DNA from: Metabacillus sp. FJAT-52054
GTDB lineage: Bacteria > Bacillota > Bacilli > Bacillales > Bacillaceae
DNA length: 64,000 bases
Assembly (NCBI RefSeq): GCF_037201815.1
Contig: NZ_CP147407.1
Location: forward strand, 1,116,001-1,180,000
Direction: 5' to 3'
Shown here: positions 27,054 to 37,046 of the stretch, piece after piece
Numbering within the stretch: position 1 is the first letter of the stretch
Layout: each line of letters starts with the position of its first letter
Translations under genes and position numbers: made by a program
The notes under the pieces: generated by a model
Databases searched by the model: none
Seen by the model: the letters and a program-made list of their open reading frames with translations, nothing else
Told to the model about the DNA's origin: nothing

Positions 27054-27764
27054 ATGAGCTACGAAAAAGAAGTTCTGGAGGAAGTCCTGCTCTGGAAGAA
27101 GAAATTTTCGAAACGTCCGGCATTCCTGCAAAGAAAATCAAAGGACATTCAAGCATACGTGACTGCCCGCATACCCGGAAAAATACATGATGCCCTGACA
27201 GAAAGTATCCGGCTTATGACAGAAATGACGATAAAAGGTTCCCAATGGACCAATATAGAAGTGCCGAACCTCGCAACTCTTAAGGAAAAAGATGATGCCG
27301 TCCGGTCGCTTCTATCCACGTATAAAAAAGCAGCGGCGCTTGAAGGAGCAGCAACAGGTGCGGGAGGATTCGCAGCGGGTATGGCCGATTTCCCTCTGCT
27401 GCTCGGCATTAAAATGAAATTTTTATACGAAGCAGCGAGCATTTATGGTTTTTCACCGAAAAACCTGCAGGAGAGGGTCTGTATTTTAATGATTTTCCAG
27501 CTTGCCTTTTCAAGTGAACCTGTGAGGGAGAAAACGCTCAGTATACTGGAACGGTGGGAGACACAGCCTCTGCCTGTAGAAGATATGAACTGGCGTGAAT
27601 TTCAGCAGGAATACCGGGATCATATAGATTTGGCTAAAATGCTTCAGCTCGTTCCTGGAATAGGGGCAGCTGTTGGAGGTACAGTAAATTACAGACTGCT
27701 AAACAAGCTTGGAGAAACCGCGATAAAGGCTTACCAAATGAGAATCCTGAGCAATGGTGATTGA
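27054..27764 (+). CDS. ecsC: EcsC family protein
   Basis: 236-residue protein of the EcsC family, third gene of the operon, 5 bases after ecsB. The conserved glycine/alanine-rich core GAATGAGGFAAGMADFPLLL lies near residues 98-117, and a second such segment (LVPGIGAAVGGTVNYRLL) near 202-219; both may dip into the membrane. The role is unknown, and in B. subtilis ecsC is less important than ecsAB. Confidence 0.9.
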   Translation: MSYEKEVLEEVLLWKKKFSKRPAFLQRKSKDIQAYVTARIPGKIHDALTESIRLMTEMTIKGSQWTNIEVPNLATLKEKDDAVRSLLSTYKKAAALEGAATGAGGFAAGMADFPLLLGIKMKFLYEAASIYGFSPKNLQERVCILMIFQLAFSSEPVREKTLSILERWETQPLPVEDMNWREFQQEYRDHIDLAKMLQLVPGIGAAVGGTVNYRLLNKLGETAIKAYQMRILSNGD

Positions 27765-27775
27765 TCCAAACATAC

Positions 27776-27806
27776 AAAGCGCCTGCCGCATTTTCGGCAG
27801 GCGCTT
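27776..27806. terminator. Bidirectional terminator between ecsC and yhaA
   Basis: AAAGCGCCTGCCG / CGGCAGGCGCTTT, a 13-pair stem with a five-base loop. Confidence 0.9.
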
Positions 27807-27810
27807 TCGT

Positions 27811-29025
27811 TTAATTGACTGCTGCATTTACAGTACTAGTCTGATCGGCTGCTTCATGCTCATAATTCACAAAAAGTGAAGCAAAGGTCTTTGCTGCAAT
27901 CAGCATGGCCTTTTCATCAAAATCAAATTTGGGGTGATGGTGAGGCTGGGCTGCTTCTGGATCCGCCGGCATTGCTCCTGTGAAGAAGAAGCTGCCTTTC
28001 CGCTCCTGAAGATAATAAGCAAAATCCTCCCCTCCCATTTGCAGTGGACTTTCCTCAACATTGTTTACACCGGGAATGCCGCCTGCGATTTCTTTCACAA
28101 ACAGTGTTTCTTTCTCATGATTGACGACAGCCGGATATCCCCTGTCATAGAGGCATGTATAATCAGCATCATAAAGCAGGCATGCCGCCTTTACGGCCCG
28201 TTCAACTTCCTGCTCCGCCTGGTCTCTTACTTCTTCCTTAAAGGTTCTGGCTGTACCGATTAATTTTGCTGTATCCGCAATGATATTAAAGGCATTTTCC
28301 GCTTTAAACGTGCCCACTGATACGACTGCCGCTTCAACAGGATCCACTTTTCTGCTGACAATCTGCTGCAGGTTTGAAATCACCTGAGCACCAATCACAA
28401 TGGCATCCTTTGTTAGGTGAGGCTGTGCGCCGTGCCCGCCCTTTCCTTTTATAACAATCTCAAAACGGTCAGCAGCGGCCATAATGGGTCCAGTACGGTA
28501 TTGAATCGTTCCAAGAGGGGCTATGGACCAAAGATGAGTGCCAAACACGGCATCCGCACCTTCCAGAGATCCCGCCTCTATCATGTTTTTTGCTCCTCCT
28601 GGCGCATATTCCTCTGCATGCTGATGAATAAGAAGAATATTCCCGCTCAACTGTTCCTGATGCTTCAGCATAACCTTTGCAAAAACAAGGAGCAGTGCGG
28701 TATGTCCGTCATGGCCGCACGCATGCATGACACCTGGAACGGTTGATTTGTAAGGAACCGATTTTTCATCCTGAATGGGAAGTGCATCAAAATCTGCACG
28801 GAAAGCTACTGTTTTCCCTGGTTTACCGCCTTTAATTAATGCAGTCAGACCATTGCCTCCCACCTTATCCTTTACTTCAACTCCAAGGCGTTCATAGTAC
28901 TCCTTAATAAAGGCAGCAGTATTATATTCTTGGAACGAAAGCTCAGGATGCTGGTGTAAATGCCTGCGGATCTCAACCATTTCTTCATAGTATCCGTCCA
29001 GTTCCCCGTAAATCTCTGTAAGCAT
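27811..29025 (-). CDS. yhaA: M20-family amidohydrolase YhaA
   Basis: 404-residue zinc peptidase/deacylase of the aminoacylase or N-acyl amino acid amidohydrolase group. Metal ligands are visible in MHACGHDGH (near 99-107), HQHAEEYAPGGA (near 133) and the C-terminal PHHHPKFDFDE; MGGEDFAY carries the other conserved acidic residue. The ATG at 29025 follows GGGGGAG; the upstream in-frame ATG does not. Likely frees amino acids from N-acyl derivatives; the physiological substrate is unknown. Confidence 0.9.
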   Translation of the reverse strand: MLTEIYGELDGYYEEMVEIRRHLHQHPELSFQEYNTAAFIKEYYERLGVEVKDKVGGNGLTALIKGGKPGKTVAFRADFDALPIQDEKSVPYKSTVPGVMHACGHDGHTALLLVFAKVMLKHQEQLSGNILLIHQHAEEYAPGGAKNMIEAGSLEGADAVFGTHLWSIAPLGTIQYRTGPIMAAADRFEIVIKGKGGHGAQPHLTKDAIVIGAQVISNLQQIVSRKVDPVEAAVVSVGTFKAENAFNIIADTAKLIGTARTFKEEVRDQAEQEVERAVKAACLLYDADYTCLYDRGYPAVVNHEKETLFVKEIAGGIPGVNNVEESPLQMGGEDFAYYLQERKGSFFFTGAMPADPEAAQPHHHPKFDFDEKAMLIAAKTFASLFVNYEHEAADQTSTVNAAVN

Positions 29026-29277
29026 AAAGCTCCCCCTATGTAAGATTTTACTATTCATATTATAGAAAAAATCGGAAAATTACAACAACTAAGAGTTGGA
29101 CTCCCGCTGGTTCATAGAGGAAAATAGCCGATTTAGCTAATGCATCTGGTTCTGGAAAAGCAGGAAGTGAAACATGATTAGATGGCCGAAATTTGTCATT
29201 TCCCAGGCAATAACAGGGTGGATAAAAAGTCATATACTGTCAAAATGACGCAGGCATGGTATATTGTTTCTTATCAA

Positions 29278-29306
29278 CAAAAAAAGGATCCGCACGTGCG
29301 GACCCT
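29278..29306 (-). terminator. Terminator of hmoB
   Basis: GGTCCGCAC / GTGCGGATCC stem followed by a seven-T run on the minus strand. Confidence 0.88.
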
Positions 29307-29312
29307 TCACTG

Positions 29313-29906
<594 letters not shown>

Positions 29907-30003
29907 TTAAAAATGGTTCAGCTTATCCGCGTACATATTAATACCTTTAATTAACAATCCTAAAACATAACAGGTTGGCCACATAATGAATCGGGGTGAA
30001 ATA

Positions 30004-32145
30004 ATGAAACGTCTAATTGTAAGGGCAGGCACTGCAGCAGCAATTTTAATAATTATTTCCATCGCCGGGTACTTGTTTATCCTGCTTACCGGAAATGCAA
30101 TGATTGACGAGAAGAAGTTAGTGCTCCCATCAGCTACTAGGCTTGTAGATATGAATGGAAAGGAAATCACCCGTCTCTATGAGCAGAATCGGGAGATTGT
30201 CTCTATCAAAGAGGTGCCGGAGCATGTCCAGCGGGCCTTTATTGCCGTGGAGGACCGCAGATTTTATGAGCATAGCGGGATTGATCTGAAATCAATTGGA
30301 CGGGCTGTTTATAAAGATTTTACTGCCGGAAGCAAGGTAGAGGGCGGAAGTACGATAACGCAGCAGCTCGCTAAAAATATTTTTTTATCAAATGAAAAGT
30401 CCTGGCTTCGAAAAACGAAAGAAGCGATGATCGCCATTAATCTTGAAAACAAATACAGCAAGGAAAAACTGCTGGAAATGTATTTGAATCAACTGTACTT
30501 CGGTCATGGAGCCTACGGTGTCGAAGCCGCTTCCCAATATTTTTTTCAGAAGAACGTGTCTGAGCTGACCGTTTCCGAAGGAGCGATGCTCGCATCTCTT
30601 CCCAAGGCACCGACCTCTTATTCTCCCATTCTTCACCCTGGGAAGTCGAAAGAACGAAGAGATACGGTTCTTTCATTAATGCAGGAGCAGGGTTATTTGA
30701 CAGCTGAGGATACAGTCAGGCTGCAAGGGAAAACCCTTGCACTCAATATCAGCAAAAAAATGGATCATCCCTGGCTCTACAGCTATGTCGACCTCGTCAT
30801 GGATGAAGCAGAGAAATCGTACTCAATCTCCAGCCAGGAGCTGCTAAGAGGAGGGTATACCATCCAGGTTCCTCTGCAGCAGGATATTCAAAAAAGAGCG
30901 TATGACCTGTTTCAATCGAACAGCTACTTTCCTGGAACCGATCAGAATGCACAAGGGTCCTTTGTATTGCTCGACAACCGTTCAGGAGGCGTTATGGCTG
31001 CTATTGGCGGAAGGGACTATACACCTAAAGGCTACAACCGAGTGACTTCGAAAAGACAGCCTGGCTCTACTTTCAAACCGCTCGCAGTCTACGGTCCGGC
31101 AATGGAGGAAAAGCTTTATGAACCCTATTCCCTCCTCTCTGACTCCTATCAAACCTATGCTGGAAGCTATGCTCCGGAAAATAATGATGACCGTTATTCA
31201 GGCCAGGTTACGATGTATGATGCTTTAATCAAATCCAAAAATGCCCCTGCCGTTTGGACAATGAATGAGCTTGGGGTAAATAATAGCAAGTCCTATCTTG
31301 AAAAGCAGGGAGTTCCTGTTCCGGATAAAGGACTTGCCATTGCTCTTGGCGGATTGAAGGAAGGAGTCAATCCTTTGCAGCTTGCCAATGCGTATCGGGT
31401 CTTTCCGGAGGCAGGGGTATATTCAGAGCCTTATTTTATTGAAAAAATAGAGGATCGTGACAAAAAAGTCATCGCTGAGAAGCAGCAGAAAAAAGTTAGA
31501 ATATATTCTGCTCAGACTGCCTGGAACATGACAAGGATGCTGCAGCATGTTGTTTCGGAAGGTACAGCGAAAAGCGGAAGCTACACAGGAGAATTGGCGG
31601 GTAAAACAGGGACGACCTCTTATCCGGAAAAGAAGGGGGCGGTCATGGATGCCTGGTTTGCAGGGTATACGCCTGACGTAACCGGTGCTTTATGGATGGG
31701 CTACGATCAAACCTCCAGGGATAAGCATCTTAATGGCGGGAGTGCCTATCCCGCCAGGCTGTTCAAGAAAATTTTGAATGAATCGGAAACCATACAGAAA
31801 ACGGCCTTTGCTGTTCCCAAGGGAGCGGATGATCTCGAAAGCCCAATCCGATTAAAGCCGCTGGAACAGGTTGACGCGGATTTTGCTTTTAACCCGCTGG
31901 GACTCGTTACAGTTTCGTTAAAATGGAAAAAGCAGGAGGACCCGCGTGTAGAGTACAGAATCTATGAGAAATCCGGAGAAAACGAGAAGCTGATTGGAAA
32001 AGTCAAAAATGACAGCACCTATGAAATCCCATTCAGCAACGTCTTCTCATCAGCATCCTATAAAGTGGTCCCGTTTAATGAGCAGACCAAACAAGAGGGG
32101 AAAGGAACCCCATACGCAGAACCTAAAATCTTTTCGGGCAGATAA
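30004..32145 (+). CDS. pbpF: Class A penicillin-binding protein PbpF
   Basis: 713-residue bifunctional peptidoglycan synthase. One N-terminal membrane helix is at 8-26. The glycosyltransferase domain has the catalytic glutamate E83 in EDRRFYEHSG and GGSTITQQLAKN. The transpeptidase domain has the SxxK serine S355 (STFK), SKN near 411 and KTGT at 534. The short C-terminal domain (from about 610) is fibronectin-like. ATG 30004 follows GGGGTGA; an ATG at 29986 is upstream of it. In B. subtilis pbpF is expressed in the forespore and helps germination. Confidence 0.95.
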   Translation: MKRLIVRAGTAAAILIIISIAGYLFILLTGNAMIDEKKLVLPSATRLVDMNGKEITRLYEQNREIVSIKEVPEHVQRAFIAVEDRRFYEHSGIDLKSIGRAVYKDFTAGSKVEGGSTITQQLAKNIFLSNEKSWLRKTKEAMIAINLENKYSKEKLLEMYLNQLYFGHGAYGVEAASQYFFQKNVSELTVSEGAMLASLPKAPTSYSPILHPGKSKERRDTVLSLMQEQGYLTAEDTVRLQGKTLALNISKKMDHPWLYSYVDLVMDEAEKSYSISSQELLRGGYTIQVPLQQDIQKRAYDLFQSNSYFPGTDQNAQGSFVLLDNRSGGVMAAIGGRDYTPKGYNRVTSKRQPGSTFKPLAVYGPAMEEKLYEPYSLLSDSYQTYAGSYAPENNDDRYSGQVTMYDALIKSKNAPAVWTMNELGVNNSKSYLEKQGVPVPDKGLAIALGGLKEGVNPLQLANAYRVFPEAGVYSEPYFIEKIEDRDKKVIAEKQQKKVRIYSAQTAWNMTRMLQHVVSEGTAKSGSYTGELAGKTGTTSYPEKKGAVMDAWFAGYTPDVTGALWMGYDQTSRDKHLNGGSAYPARLFKKILNESETIQKTAFAVPKGADDLESPIRLKPLEQVDADFAFNPLGLVTVSLKWKKQEDPRVEYRIYEKSGENEKLIGKVKNDSTYEIPFSNVFSSASYKVVPFNEQTKQEGKGTPYAEPKIFSGR

Positions 32146-32173
32146 AACAGGAGCTACCGGGCTCCTGTTTTTG
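32144..32173 (+). terminator. Terminator of pbpF
   Basis: AAACAGGAGC / GCTCCTGTTT stem and five T. Confidence 0.88.
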
Positions 32174-32233
32174 TTCAATTAACTGGCAGGTTAAATGAAT
32201 GATTCCTTTAATTTGTTTATTTGTTAAATATTT

Positions 32234-32416
32234 GGCTTTGTTAAAGAAATATGTTGATTTATTAACACCTGTTGATTGGAGCGGAAGGCGTGAGACTCCA
32301 GCGGGAACAGCGGGACAGGTGAGACCCCGCAGTGGCGAAGCCAGGAGGAGGCTCACCGCCCGCCCAAGGATAAGCGAACGCCTGCAGCGTAAATCAACAG
32401 CCAAGTTTAACTGAGC
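32234..32416 (+). mobile_element. MITE-like element, copy 1 (183 bp)
   Basis: 183 bases starting GGCTTTGTTAAA and ending GTTTAACTGAGC, so the ends are inverted (GCT.TGTTAAA). Inside, TGTTGATT near the left and AATCAACA near the right pair, as do GGTGAG and CTCACC. The flanks TAAATATTT (32225-32233) and TCAATATAT (32417-32425) match at 7 of 9 bases, as an eroded target duplication would. Same length and about 80 percent similar by eye to the copy at 39303. No coding capacity. Confidence 0.7.
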
Positions 32417-32463
32417 TCAATATATAAGTCTTGCAAAAACGGCTCCTGTTTTACGTCGATTTT

Positions 32464-32490
32464 TTGACAATTACAGTCATCTGCTATACT
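32464..32490 (+). promoter_or_regulatory. Candidate SigA promoter of hemEHY
   Basis: TTGACA at 32464-32469 and TATACT at 32485-32490 are strong -35 and -10 hexamers, 64 bases before hemE. The 15-base spacer is short. Confidence 0.55.
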
Positions 32491-32553
32491 AATGCAATGA
32501 TAAAGTTTATATTGGTAACAAATACATACGAGATCAAGTAAGGTGGGAGATTC

Positions 32554-33597
32554 ATGGAGTCTAAACAATTCAATGATGCTTTTTTAAAGGCATGCAGAGG
32601 GGAAAAAACAGATCACGTGCCGCTATGGTTTATGAGGCAGGCAGGACGCTCCCAGCCGGAGTACCGCAAGATAAAGGAAAAGTACGGTCTTTTTGAAATT
32701 ACCCATCAGCCTGAGCTATCCGCCTATGTGACGAGGCTGCCGGTTGAGCAATATAATACAGATGCAGCCATTCTTTATAAAGATATTATGACGCCGCTTC
32801 CTGCAATCGGTGTAGATGTAGAAATTAAAACAGGCATTGGTCCTGTAATCAGCAATCCAATCCGGAGCCTTAGTGATGTTGAAAAGCTTGGAGAGATAAA
32901 TCCGGAGCAGGACATTCCCTATATTCTTGAAACCATCCGGATCCTCACACAGGAACAGCTGAACGTGCCGCTTATCGGTTTTGCAGGAGCGCCATTTACC
33001 CTTGCGAGCTACATGATAGAAGGCGGCCCATCAAAAAATTACAATAAAACGAAAGCGTTCATGTACGCAGAACCGAAAGCATGGTTCGCTCTTATGGACA
33101 AGCTTGCTGATACGATGATTACGTATGTGGAGTCACAGGTGAAAGCAGGAGCAAAAGCGATCCAAATTTTTGATTCCTGGGTTGGTGCCTTGAATGTGCA
33201 GGATTACCGTACCTTTATAAAACCAGTGATGAACCGGATCTTTACAAGCCTGGCACCTCTTAATGTTCCGCTTATTATGTTCGGCGTCGGTGCGAGTCAC
33301 TTAGCGAAGGAATGGCATGACCTGCCGCTCGATGTAGTGGGTCTTGACTGGAGATTGCCGATTAACGAAGCACGTGCTATGGGTCTGACGAAGACGCTGC
33401 AGGGCAATCTGGATCCTGCCATATTGCTTGCCCCGTGGCATGTCATTGAGGAGCGTTTGAAAGAGATCCTGGACGAGGGAATGAAATCCGACAGCTATGT
33501 GTTTAATCTTGGGCACGGAGTATTCCCGGAAGTTCAGCCGGCAACGTTAAAAAAAGTAGCGTCTTTTGTTCACGAATATTCCGCTTCAAATAAATGA
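32554..33597 (+). CDS. hemE: Uroporphyrinogen decarboxylase HemE
   Basis: 347-residue cytoplasmic enzyme that removes four carboxyl groups from uroporphyrinogen III to make coproporphyrinogen III. The N-terminal signature [17 protein letters not shown] carries the substrate-binding arginines. [17 protein letters not shown] and [10 protein letters not shown] are also diagnostic, and [10 protein letters not shown] is the C-terminal signature. AAGGTGGGAG precedes the ATG. First of three haem genes in a row. Confidence 0.97.
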   Translation: MESKQFNDAFLKACRGEKTDHVPLWFMRQAGRSQPEYRKIKEKYGLFEITHQPELSAYVTRLPVEQYNTDAAILYKDIMTPLPAIGVDVEIKTGIGPVISNPIRSLSDVEKLGEINPEQDIPYILETIRILTQEQLNVPLIGFAGAPFTLASYMIEGGPSKNYNKTKAFMYAEPKAWFALMDKLADTMITYVESQVKAGAKAIQIFDSWVGALNVQDYRTFIKPVMNRIFTSLAPLNVPLIMFGVGASHLAKEWHDLPLDVVGLDWRLPINEARAMGLTKTLQGNLDPAILLAPWHVIEERLKEILDEGMKSDSYVFNLGHGVFPEVQPATLKKVASFVHEYSASNK

Positions 33598-33602
33598 TTG
33601 AA

Positions 33603-33635
33603 AAACATTCCAAGAGCATCCCGCTTGGAATGTTT
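33603..33635 (+). terminator. Hairpin between hemE and hemH
   Basis: AAACATTCCAAG / CTTGGAATGTTT stem with a weak T tail; may be a partial terminator or a processing site inside the haem operon. Confidence 0.65.
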
Positions 33636-33710
33636 CCGTCTGAAATGGCAAAATAGATTACATAGGGAAAAGGATTGTGTTTCTTTTCACAAAATAGAAG
33701 AGGTGCATGA

Positions 33711-34643
33711 ATGATGAAAAAGAAGATGGGACTTCTTGTGATGGCTTACGGAACTCCATATAAAGAAGAGGATATTGAGCGCTATTATACGCATATCCGC
33801 CGCGGCAGACCTCCTGCTCCTGAAATGCTGCAGGATTTAAAGGACCGCTATGAAGCAATTGGCGGGATCTCTCCTCTTGCCAAAATCACTCTTGATCAGG
33901 CAGAAAAGCTAGAGCAGCACTTAAACAGCATCCAGGATACCATTGAATTTAACATGTATCTTGGCCTGAAGCATATTGAACCTTTCGTTGAAGATGCAGT
34001 GAAGCAAATGCATGAGGACGGCATAACAGAGGCCGTAAGCATTGTTCTTGCTCCGCATTATTCTACCTTCAGCATCAAATCCTATAATGGACGGGCAAAG
34101 GAAGAAGCCGAAAAACTTGGCGGGCTTACCATTACTTCTGTTGAAAGCTGGTATCAGGAGCCGAAGTTTATCCGCTATTGGTCGGACAGAGTAAAAGAAA
34201 CGTTTAATGCCATGTCCGAAGAAGAACGGGCAAAAGCAGTACTGATCGTTTCTGCCCACAGTCTTCCTGAGAAAATCATTGCAGCAGGCGATCCTTATCC
34301 GGATCAGCTTAAAGAAACAGCTGAGCTGATTACAGAGGCTGCAGGTGTTGACAATTATGCCATTGGCTGGCAGAGTGCAGGAAATACCCCAGATCCTTGG
34401 ATTGGACCGGATGTTCAGGATTTAACACGCGAGCTATATGAGGAAAAAGGCTTCCGCAGCTTTGTTTATACGCCTGTTGGATTTGTTGCCGATCACCTTG
34501 AAGTTCTTTTTGATAATGATTACGAATGCAAGGTTGTAACAGACGAACTTGGTGCAGCCTACTACCGTCCTGAAATGCCGAACGATCAGGCTGAATTTAT
34601 TGATTGCCTTGCAGCTGTCATAATGAAGCATCTTCAAAAGTAA
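33711..34643 (+). CDS. hemH: Coproporphyrin/protoporphyrin ferrochelatase HemH (CpfC)
   Basis: 310-residue enzyme that inserts iron into the porphyrin. In Firmicutes of this type the substrate is coproporphyrin III. The conserved [20 protein letters not shown], the catalytic histidine in SAHSLPEK near residue 183 and [12 protein letters not shown] near 261 are nearly the same as B. subtilis HemH. AGGTG precedes two in-frame ATGs (33711 and 33714), either of which may be used. Confidence 0.97.
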   Translation: MMKKKMGLLVMAYGTPYKEEDIERYYTHIRRGRPPAPEMLQDLKDRYEAIGGISPLAKITLDQAEKLEQHLNSIQDTIEFNMYLGLKHIEPFVEDAVKQMHEDGITEAVSIVLAPHYSTFSIKSYNGRAKEEAEKLGGLTITSVESWYQEPKFIRYWSDRVKETFNAMSEEERAKAVLIVSAHSLPEKIIAAGDPYPDQLKETAELITEAAGVDNYAIGWQSAGNTPDPWIGPDVQDLTRELYEEKGFRSFVYTPVGFVADHLEVLFDNDYECKVVTDELGAAYYRPEMPNDQAEFIDCLAAVIMKHLQK

Positions 34644-34658
34644 TGTAAAGAAGGCGAA

Positions 34659-36062
34659 ATGATGGAAAAGAAAAAAAGAGTGGCGATCCTCGGCGGAGGT
34701 CTAACCGGTTTATCCGCTGCTTACTATCTTCAAAAAGAGCTTCAAGAGGATGTGGAAATCACACTTATTGAAGCAAGTCCGAGGCTCGGGGGGAAGATTC
34801 AGACGGTCCAAAAAAATGGATGCATCATTGAAAGAGGACCTGATTCTTTTCTTGAGCGAAAGGCAAGCGCACCTCAGCTCGTCCGGGAACTTGGTCTTGA
34901 AAAACAGCTGGTCAACAACTCTACCGGCCGTTCATATGTTCTATTGAAAGACGGTCTTCACCCCATTCCTGGCGGAGCTGTTATGGGGATTCCTACACAA
35001 GTCCGCCCATTTGTCACATCCGGTCTGTTTTCGTTGTCCGGGAAGCTGCGGGCAGCTGGAGACTTTGTTCTTCCTAAGGGAGAGCATAAAAGTGATCAAT
35101 CGCTCGGCCAGTTTTTCAGAAGAAGACTCGGAGATGAGGTAGTAGAAAATCTGATCGAGCCGCTTCTTTCAGGTATATACGCCGGAGATATTGATAATCT
35201 TAGCCTGATGTCTACGTTTCCGCAGTTTTATAAAACGGAACAGGAGCATAGAAGCCTGATTTTAGGAATGAAAAAATCATTGCCTTCCGCGAGTCAGAAA
35301 CACGATCCTTCCAGGAAAAAAGGAATATTTCAAACTCTGACCGGTGGACTCCAATCATTGATTGAAGCGCTTGAAAGCAGCCTCAATACAGTCAAAATAA
35401 TAAAAAGCACTAAGGTAACTGCTCTCAAGAAATCGCCGCCTGGGACTTATACAATCGAGCTTAGCGGGGGAACTGTTATGGAAGCGGATGCTGTCATTAT
35501 GACAATTCCGCATGAATCCGCCGGCATATTGATGAAAGATCGCGAGTTTGATTATTTCAGAACAATGCCGTCTACATCGGTTGCAAACGTAGCGATGATT
35601 TTCCCTAAAGAAAACGTTCGAATGCTGAAAGAAGGCACTGGCTTTGTTATATCAAGAAACGGCGGTTATTCCATTACTGCCTGCACATGGACGAATAAGA
35701 AATGGCCGCATACAGCACCGGAGGATAAAGTAATTTTGCGGGCGTATGTCGGCAAACCAGGAGATGAAACCATCGTCGATCAAACGGACGAGCAGCTTGT
35801 AAACATTGTCCTGGAAGACTTGAAAAAAGCGATGGACATAACCGGATTGCCGGAAGACTACGTCGTAAGCCGCTGGAAGCAGGCGATGCCTCAGTATAAT
35901 GTCGGGCACCGGGACAATGTTCAGCGAATCTATAACTATGTCGGCCGAGAATACCCTGGTCTTTTCCTTGCAGGAGCTTCATTTGAAGGAGTCGGGCTTC
36001 CGGATTGCATCGATCAGGGGAAAGCTGCCGTGAAACAAGTTAAGCAATATTTGAATTTTTAG
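34659..36062 (+). CDS. hemY: Coproporphyrinogen/protoporphyrinogen oxidase HemY (CgoX)
   Basis: 467-residue FAD enzyme; oxidises coproporphyrinogen III in the coproporphyrin-dependent haem route. The FAD-binding motif VAILGGGLTGLSAAYYL is at residues 8-24 and ERGPDSFLERK near 65. The C-terminal signature YPGLFLAGASFEGVGLPDCI near 430-449 closes the FAD site. 15 bases after hemH with AAGAAGGCGAA upstream of tandem ATGs. Confidence 0.95.
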   Translation: MMEKKKRVAILGGGLTGLSAAYYLQKELQEDVEITLIEASPRLGGKIQTVQKNGCIIERGPDSFLERKASAPQLVRELGLEKQLVNNSTGRSYVLLKDGLHPIPGGAVMGIPTQVRPFVTSGLFSLSGKLRAAGDFVLPKGEHKSDQSLGQFFRRRLGDEVVENLIEPLLSGIYAGDIDNLSLMSTFPQFYKTEQEHRSLILGMKKSLPSASQKHDPSRKKGIFQTLTGGLQSLIEALESSLNTVKIIKSTKVTALKKSPPGTYTIELSGGTVMEADAVIMTIPHESAGILMKDREFDYFRTMPSTSVANVAMIFPKENVRMLKEGTGFVISRNGGYSITACTWTNKKWPHTAPEDKVILRAYVGKPGDETIVDQTDEQLVNIVLEDLKKAMDITGLPEDYVVSRWKQAMPQYNVGHRDNVQRIYNYVGREYPGLFLAGASFEGVGLPDCIDQGKAAVKQVKQYLNF

Positions 36063-36092
36063 AGCCAGCTAAATATAGCGGCTTTTTTTCTT
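36063..36092 (+). terminator. Weak terminator after hemY
   Basis: AGCC...GGCT hairpin followed by seven T. Confidence 0.6.
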
Positions 36093-36126
36093 GGGAAGAT
36101 AGTATAAATTTTCACCCTATAAGTTA

Positions 36127-36302
36127 ATTTGGCTAGCTCCAGCGGCTAGTCCTTCGGCCGCTTCACCGGTTCAGTCAAAGTCAAAAAGCGACTTTGCCCG
36201 TCCCGGTTCCAGCGTCTCTCAGGGAGGCCTGCACGATGCAGGTCAGTTCTGCGCTGCGGCAGGACGCCGCGTTTTTAGCAGAACCTCCTTACTAGAAGCA
36301 GC
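36127..36302. repeat. Structured GC-rich intergenic repeat
   Basis: Starts with GGCTAGCTCCAGCGGCTAG, the reverse complement of the end of the element at 18052. Several hairpins follow: AAAGTC.AAAA.GACTTT, CCTGCA / TGCAGG and GTTCTGC / GCAGAAC with inner GCGGC / GCCGC. It lies between hemY and yhgD. No coding potential. Confidence 0.55.
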
Positions 36303-36357
36303 TTCCACTTTTTTTCTTGCATTCTTTTCTTAAGGAGAGTATATTGAAAGTACTAAC

Positions 36358-36380
36358 TGACTAAAATGTTCATTTGGTCA
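36358..36380. promoter_or_regulatory. YhgD operator, copy 1 (upstream of yhgD)
   Basis: 23-base imperfect palindrome TGACTA...TTCATTTGGTCA. The same sequence in reverse complement, with few changes, sits before yhgE at 36998. Both genes probably share one TetR-type operator. Confidence 0.7.
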
Positions 36381-36398
36381 TTTTTAGGGGTGGAATTG

Positions 36399-36971
36399 GT
36401 GAGTGTAGACCGGAAGCAGTTAATTATCGAGGCGGCAACAAAATCCTTTACGCAGTTTGGATACAAAGCAACGACGATGGATCTTGTAGCGAAGCATGCT
36501 AATGTAGCAAAAGGGACGATTTATACGTTCTTTAAGAACAAGGAAGAACTGTTTGATGAAATCATTACCACGTTATTAGCCGAAATCAAGCATGCAGCGG
36601 ATCAGGCGATCAGTCCGGAATGCAGCTTTTTTGAGAATGCTCATCGTGCACTGTACAGCGTACTTGAGTATCGGAAAAAGCATCAGCTGACGATCAAGAT
36701 CTTTCAGGAGAGCACCGAGCTCGGTACTCCCGCAGTCCAGGAAGTTGTAGCCCGTCTTGAAGGAATGGTGACCGGCTATATAAAGCAAAAGATTCAAAAG
36801 GCGATAGCTAAAGGAGAAATCCGGCCATGCGATCCGGAGCTGACCTCGTTCCTCATGCTGAAGCTTTACATCTCACTTATTTTTGATTGGGAGAAACATC
36901 ACGATCCGCTTCCTAAAGAAAAAATAGCCGAACTATTTGAACTTTATTTTCTAAAGGGGTTATCCGCTTAG
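36399..36971 (+). CDS. yhgD: TetR-family regulator YhgD
   Basis: 190-residue repressor. The DNA-binding domain at residues 1-50 includes the recognition part AKHANVAKGTIYTFFKNKEEL. The C-terminal helices form the ligand pocket. GTG at 36399 is chosen because AGGGGTGG (36386-36393) precedes it; the frame opens earlier at an ATG that lies inside the candidate operator. Its own gene and the next gene yhgE each have the same palindrome upstream, so self-regulation and control of yhgE are likely. Confidence 0.9.
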   Translation: MSVDRKQLIIEAATKSFTQFGYKATTMDLVAKHANVAKGTIYTFFKNKEELFDEIITTLLAEIKHAADQAISPECSFFENAHRALYSVLEYRKKHQLTIKIFQESTELGTPAVQEVVARLEGMVTGYIKQKIQKAIAKGEIRPCDPELTSFLMLKLYISLIFDWEKHHDPLPKEKIAELFELYFLKGLSA

Positions 36972-36997
36972 GGTATCCTATCTTTTTTGCTAAAAAA

Positions 36998-37020
36998 TGA
37001 CTAAATGAACAAAATAGTCA
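36998..37020. promoter_or_regulatory. YhgD operator, copy 2 (upstream of yhgE)
   Basis: TGACTA...TAGTCA palindrome over 23 bases. Reversed, it reads TGACTATTTTGTTCATTT and so on, nearly the yhgD upstream site. TACAAT at 37025-37030 just after it may be the yhgE -10. Confidence 0.72.
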
Positions 37021-37046
37021 GATGTACAATACAGGAGGTTTTATAC

